Shown in pieces: positions 38,301 through 47,243 of a stretch of DNA of 64,000 bases. Numbering within the stretch: the first letter of the stretch is position 1; each line of letters opens with the position of its first letter. The translations under genes were made by a program, and so were the position numbers. The DNA is from Rheinheimera sp. MM224 (GTDB lineage: Bacteria > Pseudomonadota > Gammaproteobacteria > Enterobacterales > Alteromonadaceae). The notes below the pieces were generated by a model that saw only the letters and a list, made by a program, of their open reading frames with translations, was not told the DNA's origin and searched no databases. The stretch lies in NCBI RefSeq assembly GCF_947090785.1, contig NZ_OX352320.1, forward strand, positions 4,081,001 to 4,145,000. Reading direction: 5' to 3'.

Positions 38301-41143
38301 TGAGTCAACCGATAAGTGAAATAGTAAGCACCGTAGGAATTGGCAGCGGGCTGGTAAGTGAAAGTACCATCTGTATTTAAACTTAAAGTGCCATAGGGAG
38401 GAGCCTGCACCAGACTGACGGTGATGGCTTCATTTGGATTAAAACTGTCGTTCAGCAGTAATGAGTCAGCACTAGTCACAGTCAGAGTAATGTCTTCATC
38501 TAAAGTGTACGCATCAAAGTTCGCCTGTACGGGGGGTGGTGTATAAGTCACATTCAGAGTCACCTGAGCCTGTGCACTGTAAGTCCCATTCGAAGCCTGA
38601 TAGATAAAGCTGTCTGTGCCATAAAAAGTTGGGGCTGGCGTATAAACAAAACTACCATTTGCATTTAACGTCAGCTGTCCATGTGCAGGCCCGGAAACCA
38701 GGCTGGCTGTCAAAGTGGCGGATGAAGACTCACTGTCATTGGCCAGCACGCCTGGAGAAGCTGTTAATGTTGAACCCTGCGCCAGACTATAAGTATCAGG
38801 CTGAGCTATCACTGGTATAGCTAAAATTTGGATCTGCAACACAGCCTGATCAATCAGGCCATAACTGTCCTGTGCTTGCACCACTAAAGTTTTTGTTGTG
38901 CCTGAGAATTGAGCCAGTTGTGTTGCATCCGCAACCATGAATAGACCAGAGGTTGATAAACTAAAAATACCTGCATCATTGCCACTCACTATGCTAAACA
39001 AGACTGTGTCATTAGGATCGCTGTCTGCTGCAGTCAACTGAGCAAACGCATACCCATTCGGAGAGTTGGCAAATATCTGGTAGCTGGCATCAGCTAAAAC
39101 AGGTGCCGATGCCTGATAAATAATATTGATCACCACAGTACCTGTGCTGGAAGCACCTGTGCGGTCCAGAACCCTGAACACAAAACTATCAGAACCAGTC
39201 GCCTGAGAATTTGCTGAATAACTGAAGCTGCCATCTTGCGATAGCTGCACAGAGCCTTTTGTTGGCGCAACAACAACCTGGCCATCCAGGGTTAAATTTT
39301 GATCGTCCACGTCAGAGGCATAAGCCAATAAACCAGGCGCTGCTACAGATAATGGAGTGTTGTGATTCACCGAAAAACTTGCAGCCTGGACTACAGGGGG
39401 ATCATTTTGCGCTAAGACGTTCAAGACTACAGTTGCAGCGCTTACTAAACCGCTGGGATCTGCGATTTGATAGCTAAAGCTGTCGGTACCGAAAAAATCC
39501 TGATCCGGCAGGTACTGAAAACTGCCATCCGATGCTAACAGCAGTTGACCATTCTGTACTGTACTTAGCAGCTCAGGTTGCAGGCTAATACTATCTCCAT
39601 CGGGATCTGTATCATTCGCTAACAAACCAGCAGCGGTAGTCACTGTTAACTCTTCGTCTTCTCCCACCTGATAGCTGTCGTTTTGTGCAACAGGAGCTGC
39701 ATTGGTCATTTCAATACGAAGTGTCACTTTAGCCTGCGCAACACCGCCCTGTTCGTCCGTTAATTGATAGACAAAAAAATCTTCGCCTACATAATTTTCT
39801 ATTGGCGTATAACTAAAAGCACCATCCAGATCCAGCTGCACGCTGCCATGAGCAGGATTTGTAACTGCAATACTGTCGACAACAAGGCTATCGCCATCAA
39901 GGTCCAGATCGTTCGTTAAAAGACCAGGAGAGGCAATACTAAGGCTGGTGTTTTTATTCAGGCTGTAACTGTCGTCCATAGCTACAGGCAGATCATTTAT
40001 TGGTAATACAGTCAGGCTGACCAGCGCTTGTGCTGTTAAGCCCTGAGTATCGGTGATCTGATAAATAAAGCTATCGTTGCCGACAAAGTTTGCTGCGGGT
40101 CTATAGACAAAGGAACCATCAGCATTAAGCTGCACGGCGCCGTTTTCAGGTAAACGTACCACCAGGCTATCCAGGCTAAAGCTGCGATCATCCGGGTGAC
40201 TGTCGTTAGCCAGCAAGAAACCACCCAGTACTTCATCTTCATTCAGATTAAATTGATCTGCAGTAGCTACAGGTAAGGAAAACTGAGGCGCCCCAACAGG
40301 CTGGATCACATGCTGTTCGGAGTACAAACTTTCACCCGATGGATCAACACCAGTGATCAGCACAAAATAACGGCGGCTATCCTCCACTGCAGGTACAGAA
40401 AAACCCGTTTGAGTCAGGGCTAAAAATTGTCGGCCACCAGTTTTAGTCAGGATGTTTTCAGGGGTAATACCTGGTTGCTCAGCAATATACAGGTTGTAGC
40501 GGCGTGCACTGTTATTAGCCGACCAGTTCACCTGTAAAGAACCAGCAGTGCGACTGCTGTTTAGTCCAACGACGGCTTCAGGTAACCATTCAATATCACG
40601 AGCATCAAACAAAATACGATTGCCCAGTTGGTCTTCCAGCCACAGTTCTAAGCGCAAGGATCCCGGACTTAAACCAAAATTACGGGGATTCACCCCAGTC
40701 ACAGTTTGTGAGAAGGATGTACCACAACTTGCCTCACACAATACCAAAGCCTGTTCACTGCCATTAAAGCCAACCAGGACCCTGGCGATTCCATCAGGAT
40801 CGGCCACATCCACAGCGATCGTTATATTGCCACTGATACTCTGTCCTGAACGCGGAAACCGATAATTAGCGGTGCCATTTCCAACCGCCAAACTTTGCAC
40901 CTGGTTGGTTCGTAAAGGCGAGCCAGCCACCAGCGAGTTGTAACCAAAAGCAACCATCAGGCCCATTTCAACCGGAGTTTCGCCTACCGGAGGTGGAGAA
41001 ACAGGAGGTTGCCCTCCTGTAGGGTTATCCGATACGGCTTCACCACCCGATCCTCCGCCACAGCCAACCAACAGCGCGCAAAAGGTGATAACTAACCCCC
41101 ACCGAAAAAACTCCCGAAGCAGAACTAGGTACATAGTGTTCAT
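35378..41143 (-). CDS. giant surface lipoprotein with tandem Ig-like/cadherin-like repeats and a delta-60 propeller
   Basis: This 1921-residue protein begins with a lipoprotein signal (FCALLVGCGGG). After a low-complexity glycine/proline linker and a fibronectin-like section (about residues 190-285) it has eight or more Ig-like repeats (about 285-1085) of the form LANDTDPDGDSISL...GSFQYLPDQDFFGTDSFSYQI, each about 90-100 residues. The C-terminal 800 residues carry delta-60 (DUF5122) repeats, for example DGSVDPSYADKG, NGSLDSNFGN, DGSLDPGFGS and SGALDQSFGNHG, which fold as beta-propellers. It is probably a surface or exported adhesin-like protein. It lies between a FecR protein and a metallo-hydrolase in one operon. 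Confidence 0.85.
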   Translation of the reverse strand: MNTMYLVLLREFFRWGLVITFCALLVGCGGGSGGEAVSDNPTGGQPPVSPPPVGETPVEMGLMVAFGYNSLVAGSPLRTNQVQSLAVGNGTANYRFPRSGQSISGNITIAVDVADPDGIARVLVGFNGSEQALVLCEASCGTSFSQTVTGVNPRNFGLSPGSLRLELWLEDQLGNRILFDARDIEWLPEAVVGLNSSRTAGSLQVNWSANNSARRYNLYIAEQPGITPENILTKTGGRQFLALTQTGFSVPAVEDSRRYFVLITGVDPSGESLYSEQHVIQPVGAPQFSLPVATADQFNLNEDEVLGGFLLANDSHPDDRSFSLDSLVVRLPENGAVQLNADGSFVYRPAANFVGNDSFIYQITDTQGLTAQALVSLTVLPINDLPVAMDDSYSLNKNTSLSIASPGLLTNDLDLDGDSLVVDSIAVTNPAHGSVQLDLDGAFSYTPIENYVGEDFFVYQLTDEQGGVAQAKVTLRIEMTNAAPVAQNDSYQVGEDEELTVTTAAGLLANDTDPDGDSISLQPELLSTVQNGQLLLASDGSFQYLPDQDFFGTDSFSYQIADPSGLVSAATVVLNVLAQNDPPVVQAASFSVNHNTPLSVAAPGLLAYASDVDDQNLTLDGQVVVAPTKGSVQLSQDGSFSYSANSQATGSDSFVFRVLDRTGASSTGTVVINIIYQASAPVLADASYQIFANSPNGYAFAQLTAADSDPNDTVLFSIVSGNDAGIFSLSTSGLFMVADATQLAQFSGTTKTLVVQAQDSYGLIDQAVLQIQILAIPVIAQPDTYSLAQGSTLTASPGVLANDSESSSATLTASLVSGPAHGQLTLNANGSFVYTPAPTFYGTDSFIYQASNGTYSAQAQVTLNVTYTPPPVQANFDAYTLDEDITLTVTSADSLLLNDSFNPNEAITVSLVQAPPYGTLSLNTDGTFTYQPAANSYGAYYFTYRLTQGAITSDAQVELNISPVNDPPSLQDATVTISDDYIDSQLVLAMTQYDADPGSYSYQILSGNSAGVFAITSGGSIQIANSSSLNASITASYSLVVQVTENGDPSLVDTATVVITVTAAQTFETEVVVDTTFAGGSNLSLEMMLSGEYNDPVQIIPLSDGRSLVLGTVANSSGQDIFVVRLNADGSVDPSYADKGIFRNKVLSIYTTEQAVAGVLTSANELVLLVNYTETASSGFYLVKLSENGSLDSNFGNMLGYVLCEYTPCDSADVQATDLILNHLGHYVVSGSKNGSAFLFEFADSGYQAGWLSTFSTIEEFELVRQDSDHNYYGVGQSSSGHIVIARFSSSFALDISTFGCTPNCVGYQQYDLSLAASMPYDAVLYNDELYVVGSVTESSAPNSPDGLFLKVTYDGSLDPGFGSNAGFTQVGGYAGAPLHYHSVTVDDATGFYVLTSTAETSEDLLSMSRYDLTGQFVLNQPLAVDGQLKAVDLQSDSSGLWLLQHFSNPNYGAAGSVSFNWVGKYQLTSLTPDSAFSADGQRWFNAGFSDDSLLGSQRLVLGSQVNKTLFYGYSYSYVNGSYQQAFVGRLTSSGALDQSFGNHGLVLLADDQLAQMEVNTVLEAGSNQLYVAGSGLNTNNDQIGFVARLDQDGFVDQGFAGGIVDLIPSQLGSYNGSAAVHLQLKADGHLIVGAEYSQSQDNSDIALLQLNTDGSLDAGNFGPSAAGFTLFTEIDTNAQTEERLSQMKLDPADDSIVIAGQYKLMADPRLYVARFNETGLLMNAVNSPSDTFGDAAQGYSVINLVDNTNDQTQYSEYLNALDFDAGQNLIFALSKNYEGDESHYLYRVQRNGLTDTSFNSGSPKLYNSFSDQTPVDLEIKAIHTDAAGRLLMVGTYGVNAWVGRVLLDGSSSDVGRWDPAFEANSATPGAYLFTGFTFSSNFFMQLTSSKVTLGWSNYDAGGYSATLRQYQFYEYENNPI

Positions 41144-41156
41144 CCTTTGTTGCTGG

Positions 41157-42332
41157 CTATTTGATCAAAAAGACACCACCAGCTGTGGTCGCGGGGTCCT
41201 CTATTTCACTCAACACAAATTGGCCGAGGATCTGATCAATGCCGTCAACAAACAGGGTATCTATCTGGCCTTGAGCTCTTTCATTACCGTGACTGGCAAA
41301 ATTTACCCCCAGTTCCAGTTGGTCAACATTCACCACACCATTAAAGGCTGCAAACCATTCGCCACCTGCATCACTAAAAGACAACTCACCTTGCGGTACT
41401 GTGCCGTTGTCAAAATCTATCGTCATGCTGGCCTGAAAATTTGACACAGTACCTTCAGTACTTTGCACACTGAATTGTTCAAGACTGGCATATTGATAAC
41501 TGCCTGAACGTGCAGCAATCAACTCAGCTACCGGGATTTGGTTGCTACTGCCCTGATAGGCTTGCTCTGCAATAAAAGATGTATCTTCAGAACCCTGAGC
41601 GGACAGCGAATTGGTCGCATCTGTAAAAGCTGTATTTGAAGCTGCGTCTGAGCTGCTGCTGGAATTGGTGTTGCCTGCACCACCAGTTGTATCTCCTGCA
41701 AATTCAGCGGGAGGAGACAACATAGGTGTCACCTGCCCAGCCGCAGTGATTTGTGCAAAAGAAGCACTCTGCCCGCCACCAAAAGTCACGTTTTGCACAG
41801 TACCATCTGCTCGGGTAATCTGTAATTCAATCTGGCCATCCCATACACCGACCAGCATAATTTCGTTGATATAAGACAACTGAAAGGTCGTACCACGAAT
41901 ACCAATACTGCCCACTGGTGTTTTTAGTTGATAGTTACCTGCATCCCCTTTAATGGAGCCAGTGACTGTGCGTAAACTGCCTTTGACCAACTCCATCACC
42001 ACAGACCCCTGCTCTGTGGCTGAACCGGCTTTGTACTCGGAAATCAAAAGTTCGGTGTCGCTTTGCAAAGCCAATAAAGCACCATCGAGCATTCGGAATT
42101 GAGCCTGACTTTGTGCTCCTGTACTGACCTGATCAATATTAAACACTGGCGCTTTGCGACTCAAATCGCGACTTTGCCGCGTATCTGTTGCTGTTGCCGT
42201 GACATCGCCTCTGGCCATTAGCGTCAAACCCGCATTCTTTGTTTGTTCTTGAGTGACTTGCTCCTGAGCTGATAAGACAAAACTAAACAGAGCGACTACC
42301 GGCATCGCATACAAGGTAAATTTAGAAGGCAT
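41157..42332 (-). CDS. FecR-domain exported protein
   Basis: A 391-residue protein with a signal peptide (TLYAMPVVALFSFVLSAQ) and a FecR domain (about residues 70-200), with the marks ALLALQSDTELLISEYKAG, VKGSLRTVTG and TPVGSIGIRGTTFQLSY. The rest is serine- and asparagine-rich, then a beta-rich C-terminus. FecR domains of this group pair with CHASE2 cyclases and large surface proteins in many proteobacteria; here both are present in the same operon. It overlaps the TPR gene by 11 bases. It likely senses or anchors a surface component, but its ligand is unknown. Confidence 0.8.
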   Translation of the reverse strand: MPSKFTLYAMPVVALFSFVLSAQEQVTQEQTKNAGLTLMARGDVTATATDTRQSRDLSRKAPVFNIDQVSTGAQSQAQFRMLDGALLALQSDTELLISEYKAGSATEQGSVVMELVKGSLRTVTGSIKGDAGNYQLKTPVGSIGIRGTTFQLSYINEIMLVGVWDGQIELQITRADGTVQNVTFGGGQSASFAQITAAGQVTPMLSPPAEFAGDTTGGAGNTNSSSSSDAASNTAFTDATNSLSAQGSEDTSFIAEQAYQGSSNQIPVAELIAARSGSYQYASLEQFSVQSTEGTVSNFQASMTIDFDNGTVPQGELSFSDAGGEWFAAFNGVVNVDQLELGVNFASHGNERAQGQIDTLFVDGIDQILGQFVLSEIEDPATTAGGVFLIK

Positions 42333-43674
42333 AATTGGCTCCTAGCACACATTCAGTGCGGTCATACTCATACAAAGTGACAAGGCTGTTCTTATCAGTG
42401 TAGCTACATCTGAGTTCAGTGCTGATGGAGGCCGAATACTGCCAAATCCAGCTACCGCTGACGGAAAATAACGATTCGTCCCGCTTAAGACCAAATAACG
42501 GATGGGATGCTTTATAACGAATATCCTGAACTTCTGCCCTGCCAATCAAAATATGAGAAGCGCTGGCCAACCAGATACTGGTGTAACTTAATGAACTGAC
42601 GTCTCTGCTGTTGTAATCAGCACTATCCAGACGGCTGCGTTCAGTGGAAAAGCTGATATTAGCCTGATTAATCCAACGGCTGCCCTTGCCCTCCCATGAT
42701 GCGCTGATGGCATGTACAGTCAGATTTAATCTGTCATCTATTCTGTTGTCAGAACGGCCTGAAACCCACTGTAAGCCCAAAGAGTGCAGCCCATTTAATT
42801 GATACTGACCGCTAATTTGGCCGCCCCAGTCATTACGATACAGCTGACCGCCTAACCGAAGAGGTCTGCTATAGGCACGCAGGCTGTAACTGTACTGTTG
42901 ATAATCAGCCTCGTAGCCAAAACGTGCAGCCAGTGTTTCGCGATCAAACTCGGATAACTGATTAAACTGAGTAGCACTCAACTGCGCATCAGCTAACCAG
43001 GCATAACGTTGATCTTGCTGCCAGCGCCCATCGAAGCTATACCCCAACTGATGGAAGTAATCACTGCTTGCTTTACTTTGCGGAAACACATCAATCTCAC
43101 CGAGAGACGGGATAAAAATCCGGTCTTCCGCTGTGCCACTGTTCACATTGTCATCATGACCAAAAGCATATTTGATTTTATGTCGCTGATAACCACTTAA
43201 CTTATTTTGCTCCCATTCGGCTGCACTGCGCAGTTTGGCAACAGGCTCGGCTAAATCGGCCTGAGGTTGTTGTTCCAATTCAGCGAGCTGACGTAAAGCC
43301 GCAGGATAATTTTTTGTTTTGTAATAGGCCTGAGCCAAAGTAAAGCGAGCTTGCTGCCATTGTGGTTTTTCAGCCACAACCCGCTCAAGCGCAAACACAG
43401 CTCTGTCATTTTGACCAACCTGCAAGGCGATACGGCCATACGCCATATCAAAATCAGCGTCGCCTGCCAGTTCTGCTTCTAACGCCTCTGCCAGCTGATA
43501 AGCCTCAGCCAGCTGACCAGATTGCACCAACTGAATAAACTTTGTTTTTTGCTGTTCAATGCTAAGCGTTTCAGCCTGTAGCGAAAAAGCAACACTACCC
43601 AGCAGGCTAAGTATGAAGATACGCAACAAAGACGCTGGTTTGCTTTTCGCCTTATGTCCCCCGACTTTTTCCAC
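42322..43674 (-). CDS. TPR protein with C-terminal outer-membrane beta-barrel (SLAM-like)
   Basis: This 450-residue exported protein (signal peptide near residues 15-34, ending in LQAETL) has three or four TPR units (about residues 35-150; AYGRIALQVGQNDRAVFALE, QARFTLAQAYYKTKNYPAAL) and a 290-residue beta-barrel ending in a phenylalanine (CVLGANYAF). That is the plan of surface lipoprotein assembly modulators. I infer that it helps the giant lipoprotein of the same operon reach the cell surface. It is the first gene of the block 30705-43674, and no promoter elements can be firmly placed in the 273 bases between it and comM. Confidence 0.7.
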   Translation of the reverse strand: MEKVGGHKAKSKPASLLRIFILSLLGSVAFSLQAETLSIEQQKTKFIQLVQSGQLAEAYQLAEALEAELAGDADFDMAYGRIALQVGQNDRAVFALERVVAEKPQWQQARFTLAQAYYKTKNYPAALRQLAELEQQPQADLAEPVAKLRSAAEWEQNKLSGYQRHKIKYAFGHDDNVNSGTAEDRIFIPSLGEIDVFPQSKASSDYFHQLGYSFDGRWQQDQRYAWLADAQLSATQFNQLSEFDRETLAARFGYEADYQQYSYSLRAYSRPLRLGGQLYRNDWGGQISGQYQLNGLHSLGLQWVSGRSDNRIDDRLNLTVHAISASWEGKGSRWINQANISFSTERSRLDSADYNSRDVSSLSYTSIWLASASHILIGRAEVQDIRYKASHPLFGLKRDESLFSVSGSWIWQYSASISTELRCSYTDKNSLVTLYEYDRTECVLGANYAF

Positions 43675-43947
43675 AGCAACCTCATTTATTTATTATGGCC
43701 AGACAAATACCAGTGTCGCGCTGCCTGTTTATTGCTCTGCTGTTAGAGGAATAGCAGGAAATGTAAAAAAGGAAAGTCGCGGTCGTAGATTTCACAGCAG
43801 AAAGAGAAAATAAATAGCCCACATAAACATAGATTTATCTATATCCCCCAGAGCTTAAAGATGCACTTTTGTCAATTCGCTGGGACTGCTGGCGAATTCA
43901 TAGTTCAAGGTTAAAATTAAGTAAACAAAGTTATTTAAGGATGAATT

Positions 43948-44789
43948 ATGGCACTGGCCTTAGTTCACAGCAGAGCCCGCAGCGGTTTGCAGGCGCCGCT
44001 GGTCACAGTGGAGGTGCACCTGAGCCGGGGTTTGCCTGGATTTCAGTTGGTAGGCTTACCTGAAACTTCTGTCAAAGAAGCCAAAGACAGAGTACGCAGT
44101 GCACTGATTAACAGTGGTTTTGAGTTTCCGGATCATAAAATTACCGTCAATCTGGCCCCTGCAGATCTGCCCAAAGAAGGCGGGCGTTTTGATTTGGCGA
44201 TAGCCCTTGGCATATTGCATGCGAGCGGTCAGCTACAAGCAGATTTATCCGGTTATGAGTTTTTTGGTGAGCTGGCGTTGTCGGGTGAAATTCGTAGCAT
44301 AGTCGGAGAAATTCCCTTAGCTTTGGCCTGTAAAATGGCTGGGCATATCGCCGTGTTTCCGTTACAAAATGCCGTGCAAGCGCAACAAATTCCAGATATG
44401 CAGCTCTGTGGTGCCGAACATTTGTTACAGCTGCACGCCTTTTTATTACACCAGCAGGCCTTACCTGCTATTCCGGCAATTCCACATACTGAAGCTGAAC
44501 TTTATCCGGATCTGGCCGAAGTGCGCGGTCAGGCTCAGGCGAAAAGAGCACTGGAAATTGCCGCAGCCGGTGAACACAACTTGCTGATGTTTGGACCTGC
44601 AGGCACAGGTAAATCTATGCTGGCACAACGTTTACCCGGCATTCTCCCGACATTAACGGATCAGGAAGCATTAGAAACTGCTGCGATTTATTCTGTGGCA
44701 GCACAACCTCGTACTTTACAACAATGGCACCAGCGACCTTTTCGCCAGCCTCACCACACCTGCTCCGCCGTCGCATTGGTAGGGGGTGG
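43948..44789 (+). pseudogene. comM: comM, 5' fragment (interrupted by the Tn7-like element)
   Basis: The first 280 or so codons of a ComM/YifB magnesium-chelatase-like AAA+ helicase, with LSRGLPGFQLVGLPETSVKE, the Lon-like domain and Walker A GPAGTGKSM (about residue 217). The frame runs on to VGGG and then leaves host sequence at 44790. Joining 43948-44789 with 62802-63459 restores exactly 1500 bases, a 499-residue protein (E. coli YifB has about 506). ComM promotes branch migration during natural transformation. The break separates Walker A from Walker B, so this fragment should be inactive. TTAAGGATGA is the ribosome site. Confidence 0.95.
44785..44789. repeat. 5-bp target-site duplication, left copy (ggtgg)
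   Basis: The host bases just before the transposon end read ggtgg. The same five bases follow the right end at 62797-62801. A 5-bp duplication is what Tn7-like transposition makes, and removing one copy restores the comM frame. Confidence 0.95.
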
Positions 44790-44841
44790 TGTGAATTCCA
44801 CTAAATAAGACGACTATACAAAAAATAAAGCAACTGGCATA
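44790..44841. repeat. transposon left end with terminal repeat and two TnsB-site-like repeats
   Basis: The terminal repeat is 44790-44804 (TGTGAATTCCACTAA). Two related sites follow 20 bases apart: ACTAAATAAGACGACTATAC (44800-44819) and AAAAATAAAGCAACTGGCAT (44821-44840). They share the pattern AATAARRCRACT with sites of the right end, the arrangement by which TnsB binds Tn7 ends. Confidence 0.75.
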
Positions 44842-44880
44842 TTTAACACCTCTGTTTGGATAATAGGTATTGGTGGATGC

Positions 44881-46677
44881 ATGGCGGCGGCTGTAGATAG
44901 AATAGAAGAATTTCCAAAAGATGGTCACCTGTGGTGGATACGGTGGGTTGATCATTATTACATCCCACACAAGGGAACGGCTACAGCCTCAGTTGAAGTC
45001 TTATTGGAACCTCTTTCCACCTCTCTAGCGCAACTTCGTGACATCGACTTAAAACCTGTTCTAAAAGATCCTGACAATTCTAAGCAGAAAACAATTCGTG
45101 TCTTTTCTGGCTATTTACCACGACTAGTAATTGGAACTGTATTTCAAGATGGAGTAGAGGTTGGCACTATCCCTCTTACCAACGAGCATTTCGAGATCCA
45201 AGACTTTAAAATTCTAGTCATGAGTGTCAAAGATGAGATTCAATCAAAACCGGAGTGGTGGACATATCCTTACAGAGTGATCAATCGCGGTGACTATCAA
45301 CTTCAAGGTTTCCCCAATAGTAATGCTGTAGTCGTAAGCAGCAGTTCTGAAGTGCTCGTTATACCTTGCCATGAAATATTCCGGACAATGTATGCGCCAC
45401 ATAGCGCCATAGCAAGGGCTCTGACTTCTGGCCCCTGGGAACAAACAGTAAGTGAGCTGCTTGATCCGGATGAAACTGGTGTAAGGCAAGATGGCGTATG
45501 GCAAATCTCCCTGCGACGTGACATAAAAAACCACTATGCTAAAATTTTAACAAATCTCTGGCTTTCAGAAGTAGGCAAAGCTGCGGCAAATAGTGTGTAT
45601 ACCGCGTCTTTAAGTTCCAAAGGCCCAAGTAATATTGCTGTGCCTTTTCCATTTTTACTAACAACACTCAAAATCAAAGTGAAGGGTATTTGGTTAGATG
45701 GCTCGCCAGCTAAGTTTCTTGCATTGCAGATAACAGGCATGGAGTGGCCAGATAAAGTAGAAATTGCCTACAAACGCAAAAACAGCGCAGACAAAGGATT
45801 AATTCAAACACAAACTGACGCACCGAAACCATACTCGTCGTCTGGAGCCAAACCAACAGCAGATGAAGAAGGCATTATTGATGCAAACTCTGCAGAAGAC
45901 CCATCAGCGGCATCAGGAGCCACTGAGTTTCATGCACCATCAGTAGAATGGACAAATGAACCTGAGCTGGTCAAAGTCCAAAAAATGGAAAGCTTTGAAT
46001 ATGCTGATGGTTTGACGCGCAATAACGAAGAATCGATGCAAGGCGTTTCGCCAGGAGAGGAATGGTACGGAGAATCTAACTCTGGCTCTGCATCATATTC
46101 AGCCGAACGCCGAGACCCAAGCAAACGATTTACTGAAGTCGCTCACATGCTTGATAAATTGTGCTCATTAAGTGCAATTAAAAGCTGGTCAGTCGTTCCC
46201 CATCCTAAACCTTTTTTGTCCGTTGGTTCGTTGTCGGTTTGGCATTTTCCGAAAACGATCTTTGGAATCAATAAAACAGTCGGTTTTAGTTATATAGACC
46301 GTACAACGTATCGTAGGAGAGGAGCCCTCGTTTGCGAAATCCAAATCTATAACCAATGTGTTTACTGGCTAGAAATTGAAGTCAGCCCAAACGGTGGTGG
46401 GTTTCGCTCACTGATTTTCTCTGCTCCAACTGATATTCGCAATGATGTCATTTTCAGATTGATCAGGATGGCAGCCCACTCCAAAGGGATATGGCCAGAT
46501 ATCGACGAATTGATCTTAGACGCAGGAACTGTCTGGGCCGAGCCTTGGCAACACAGCTATATTGGAAGAACGGCATACTCTGACGGACGTTTAAATGAAC
46601 TCAGAGCTTTTCAAGCAATAGCTCGAGTCGCTAATAAAACCATTAAACAGGAATCAAACAGATCAACCTCTCGTTAG
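44881..46677 (+). CDS. TnsE-like protein (probable transposon target selector)
   Basis: A 598-residue soluble protein just inside the left end, reading inwards. I compared it by eye with Tn7 TnsE. The N-terminus (LWWIRWVDHYYIP), a middle helical motif (IPCHEIFRTMYAPHSAIAR), a low-complexity acidic linker (about residues 300-410) and the C-terminal block all fit: RFTEVAHMLDKL, then VYWLEIEVSPNGGGFRSLIF, then HSKGIWPDIDELIL and a final helix. In Tn7, TnsE sends insertions to conjugating plasmids and replicating DNA through the sliding clamp. If correct, this element has two target routes. Sequence identity to Tn7 TnsE is low, so this needs a profile comparison. Confidence 0.6.
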   Translation: MAAAVDRIEEFPKDGHLWWIRWVDHYYIPHKGTATASVEVLLEPLSTSLAQLRDIDLKPVLKDPDNSKQKTIRVFSGYLPRLVIGTVFQDGVEVGTIPLTNEHFEIQDFKILVMSVKDEIQSKPEWWTYPYRVINRGDYQLQGFPNSNAVVVSSSSEVLVIPCHEIFRTMYAPHSAIARALTSGPWEQTVSELLDPDETGVRQDGVWQISLRRDIKNHYAKILTNLWLSEVGKAAANSVYTASLSSKGPSNIAVPFPFLLTTLKIKVKGIWLDGSPAKFLALQITGMEWPDKVEIAYKRKNSADKGLIQTQTDAPKPYSSSGAKPTADEEGIIDANSAEDPSAASGATEFHAPSVEWTNEPELVKVQKMESFEYADGLTRNNEESMQGVSPGEEWYGESNSGSASYSAERRDPSKRFTEVAHMLDKLCSLSAIKSWSVVPHPKPFLSVGSLSVWHFPKTIFGINKTVGFSYIDRTTYRRRGALVCEIQIYNQCVYWLEIEVSPNGGGFRSLIFSAPTDIRNDVIFRLIRMAAHSKGIWPDIDELILDAGTVWAEPWQHSYIGRTAYSDGRLNELRAFQAIARVANKTIKQESNRSTSR

Positions 46678-46766
46678 AGTTAGTCATTGAGTGTGAGAGT
46701 TCAACAAGCTATTCATAACCATCATTTGGCGTATTGCTATAGCGTAATAGTGGACCCAAAAAAGCG

Positions 46767-47132
46767 TTAGTTGAGCAATGTAATCAATGCAGCTTTTTTC
46801 GCAGATGAAAGAGTATCTAATTTCTTCAATATGAGACGCTCGTCTTCGGTCAATGGGTCGTGTTTTTTGATCATTGGCGTACCATCACCGGTAATAATCC
46901 AATGAATGTTAGCTGACATCCCTTCAAGATTTGCTATACGAGCCAAAGCATTCAACTTCTCTGGATCAATGAAACAACTGCCTGTCATAGCTTTTCGTAA
47001 AACCGAAGAGTTCGCATAACCCATATGTGACGAACACTGTTCGACTGATATGCCTAAGCAGTCAATAACTAAGTGCTTGAGTCGATGAGACATCTCCCTT
47101 TGTAGCTGGGTATTTTTCTTAGTTCTACTCAC
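46767..47132 (-). CDS. XRE-type helix-turn-helix regulator
   Basis: This 121-residue protein starts with GTG. Residues 20-70 look like a lambda-repressor fold (GISVEQCSSHMGYANSSVLRKA, then LNALARIANLEGM), and the ANIHWIITGDGTPM motif that follows is common in phage-type regulators. It is divergent from the base-modification gene at 47244, and an 11-bp inverted repeat lies between them. It probably controls that gene and itself. Confidence 0.7.
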   Translation of the reverse strand: MSRTKKNTQLQREMSHRLKHLVIDCLGISVEQCSSHMGYANSSVLRKAMTGSCFIDPEKLNALARIANLEGMSANIHWIITGDGTPMIKKHDPLTEDERLILKKLDTLSSAKKAALITLLN

Positions 47133-47136
47133 ATCT

Positions 47137-47172
47137 AATCATAATATCATTATTTATGTTTATATTATGATT
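47137..47172. promoter_or_regulatory. inverted repeat in the divergent promoter region
   Basis: AATCATAATAT (47137-47147) and ATATTATGATT (47162-47172) are perfect inverse copies 14 bases apart. They lie between the divergent XRE gene and the base-modification gene, where an operator is expected. Confidence 0.65.
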
Positions 47173-47243
47173 GCTTTTAGGTGCATTCGTAAAGAAAATT
47201 TTCTATAATGACGGATGACTTAGACGACGATAAGTAAAGTTAA

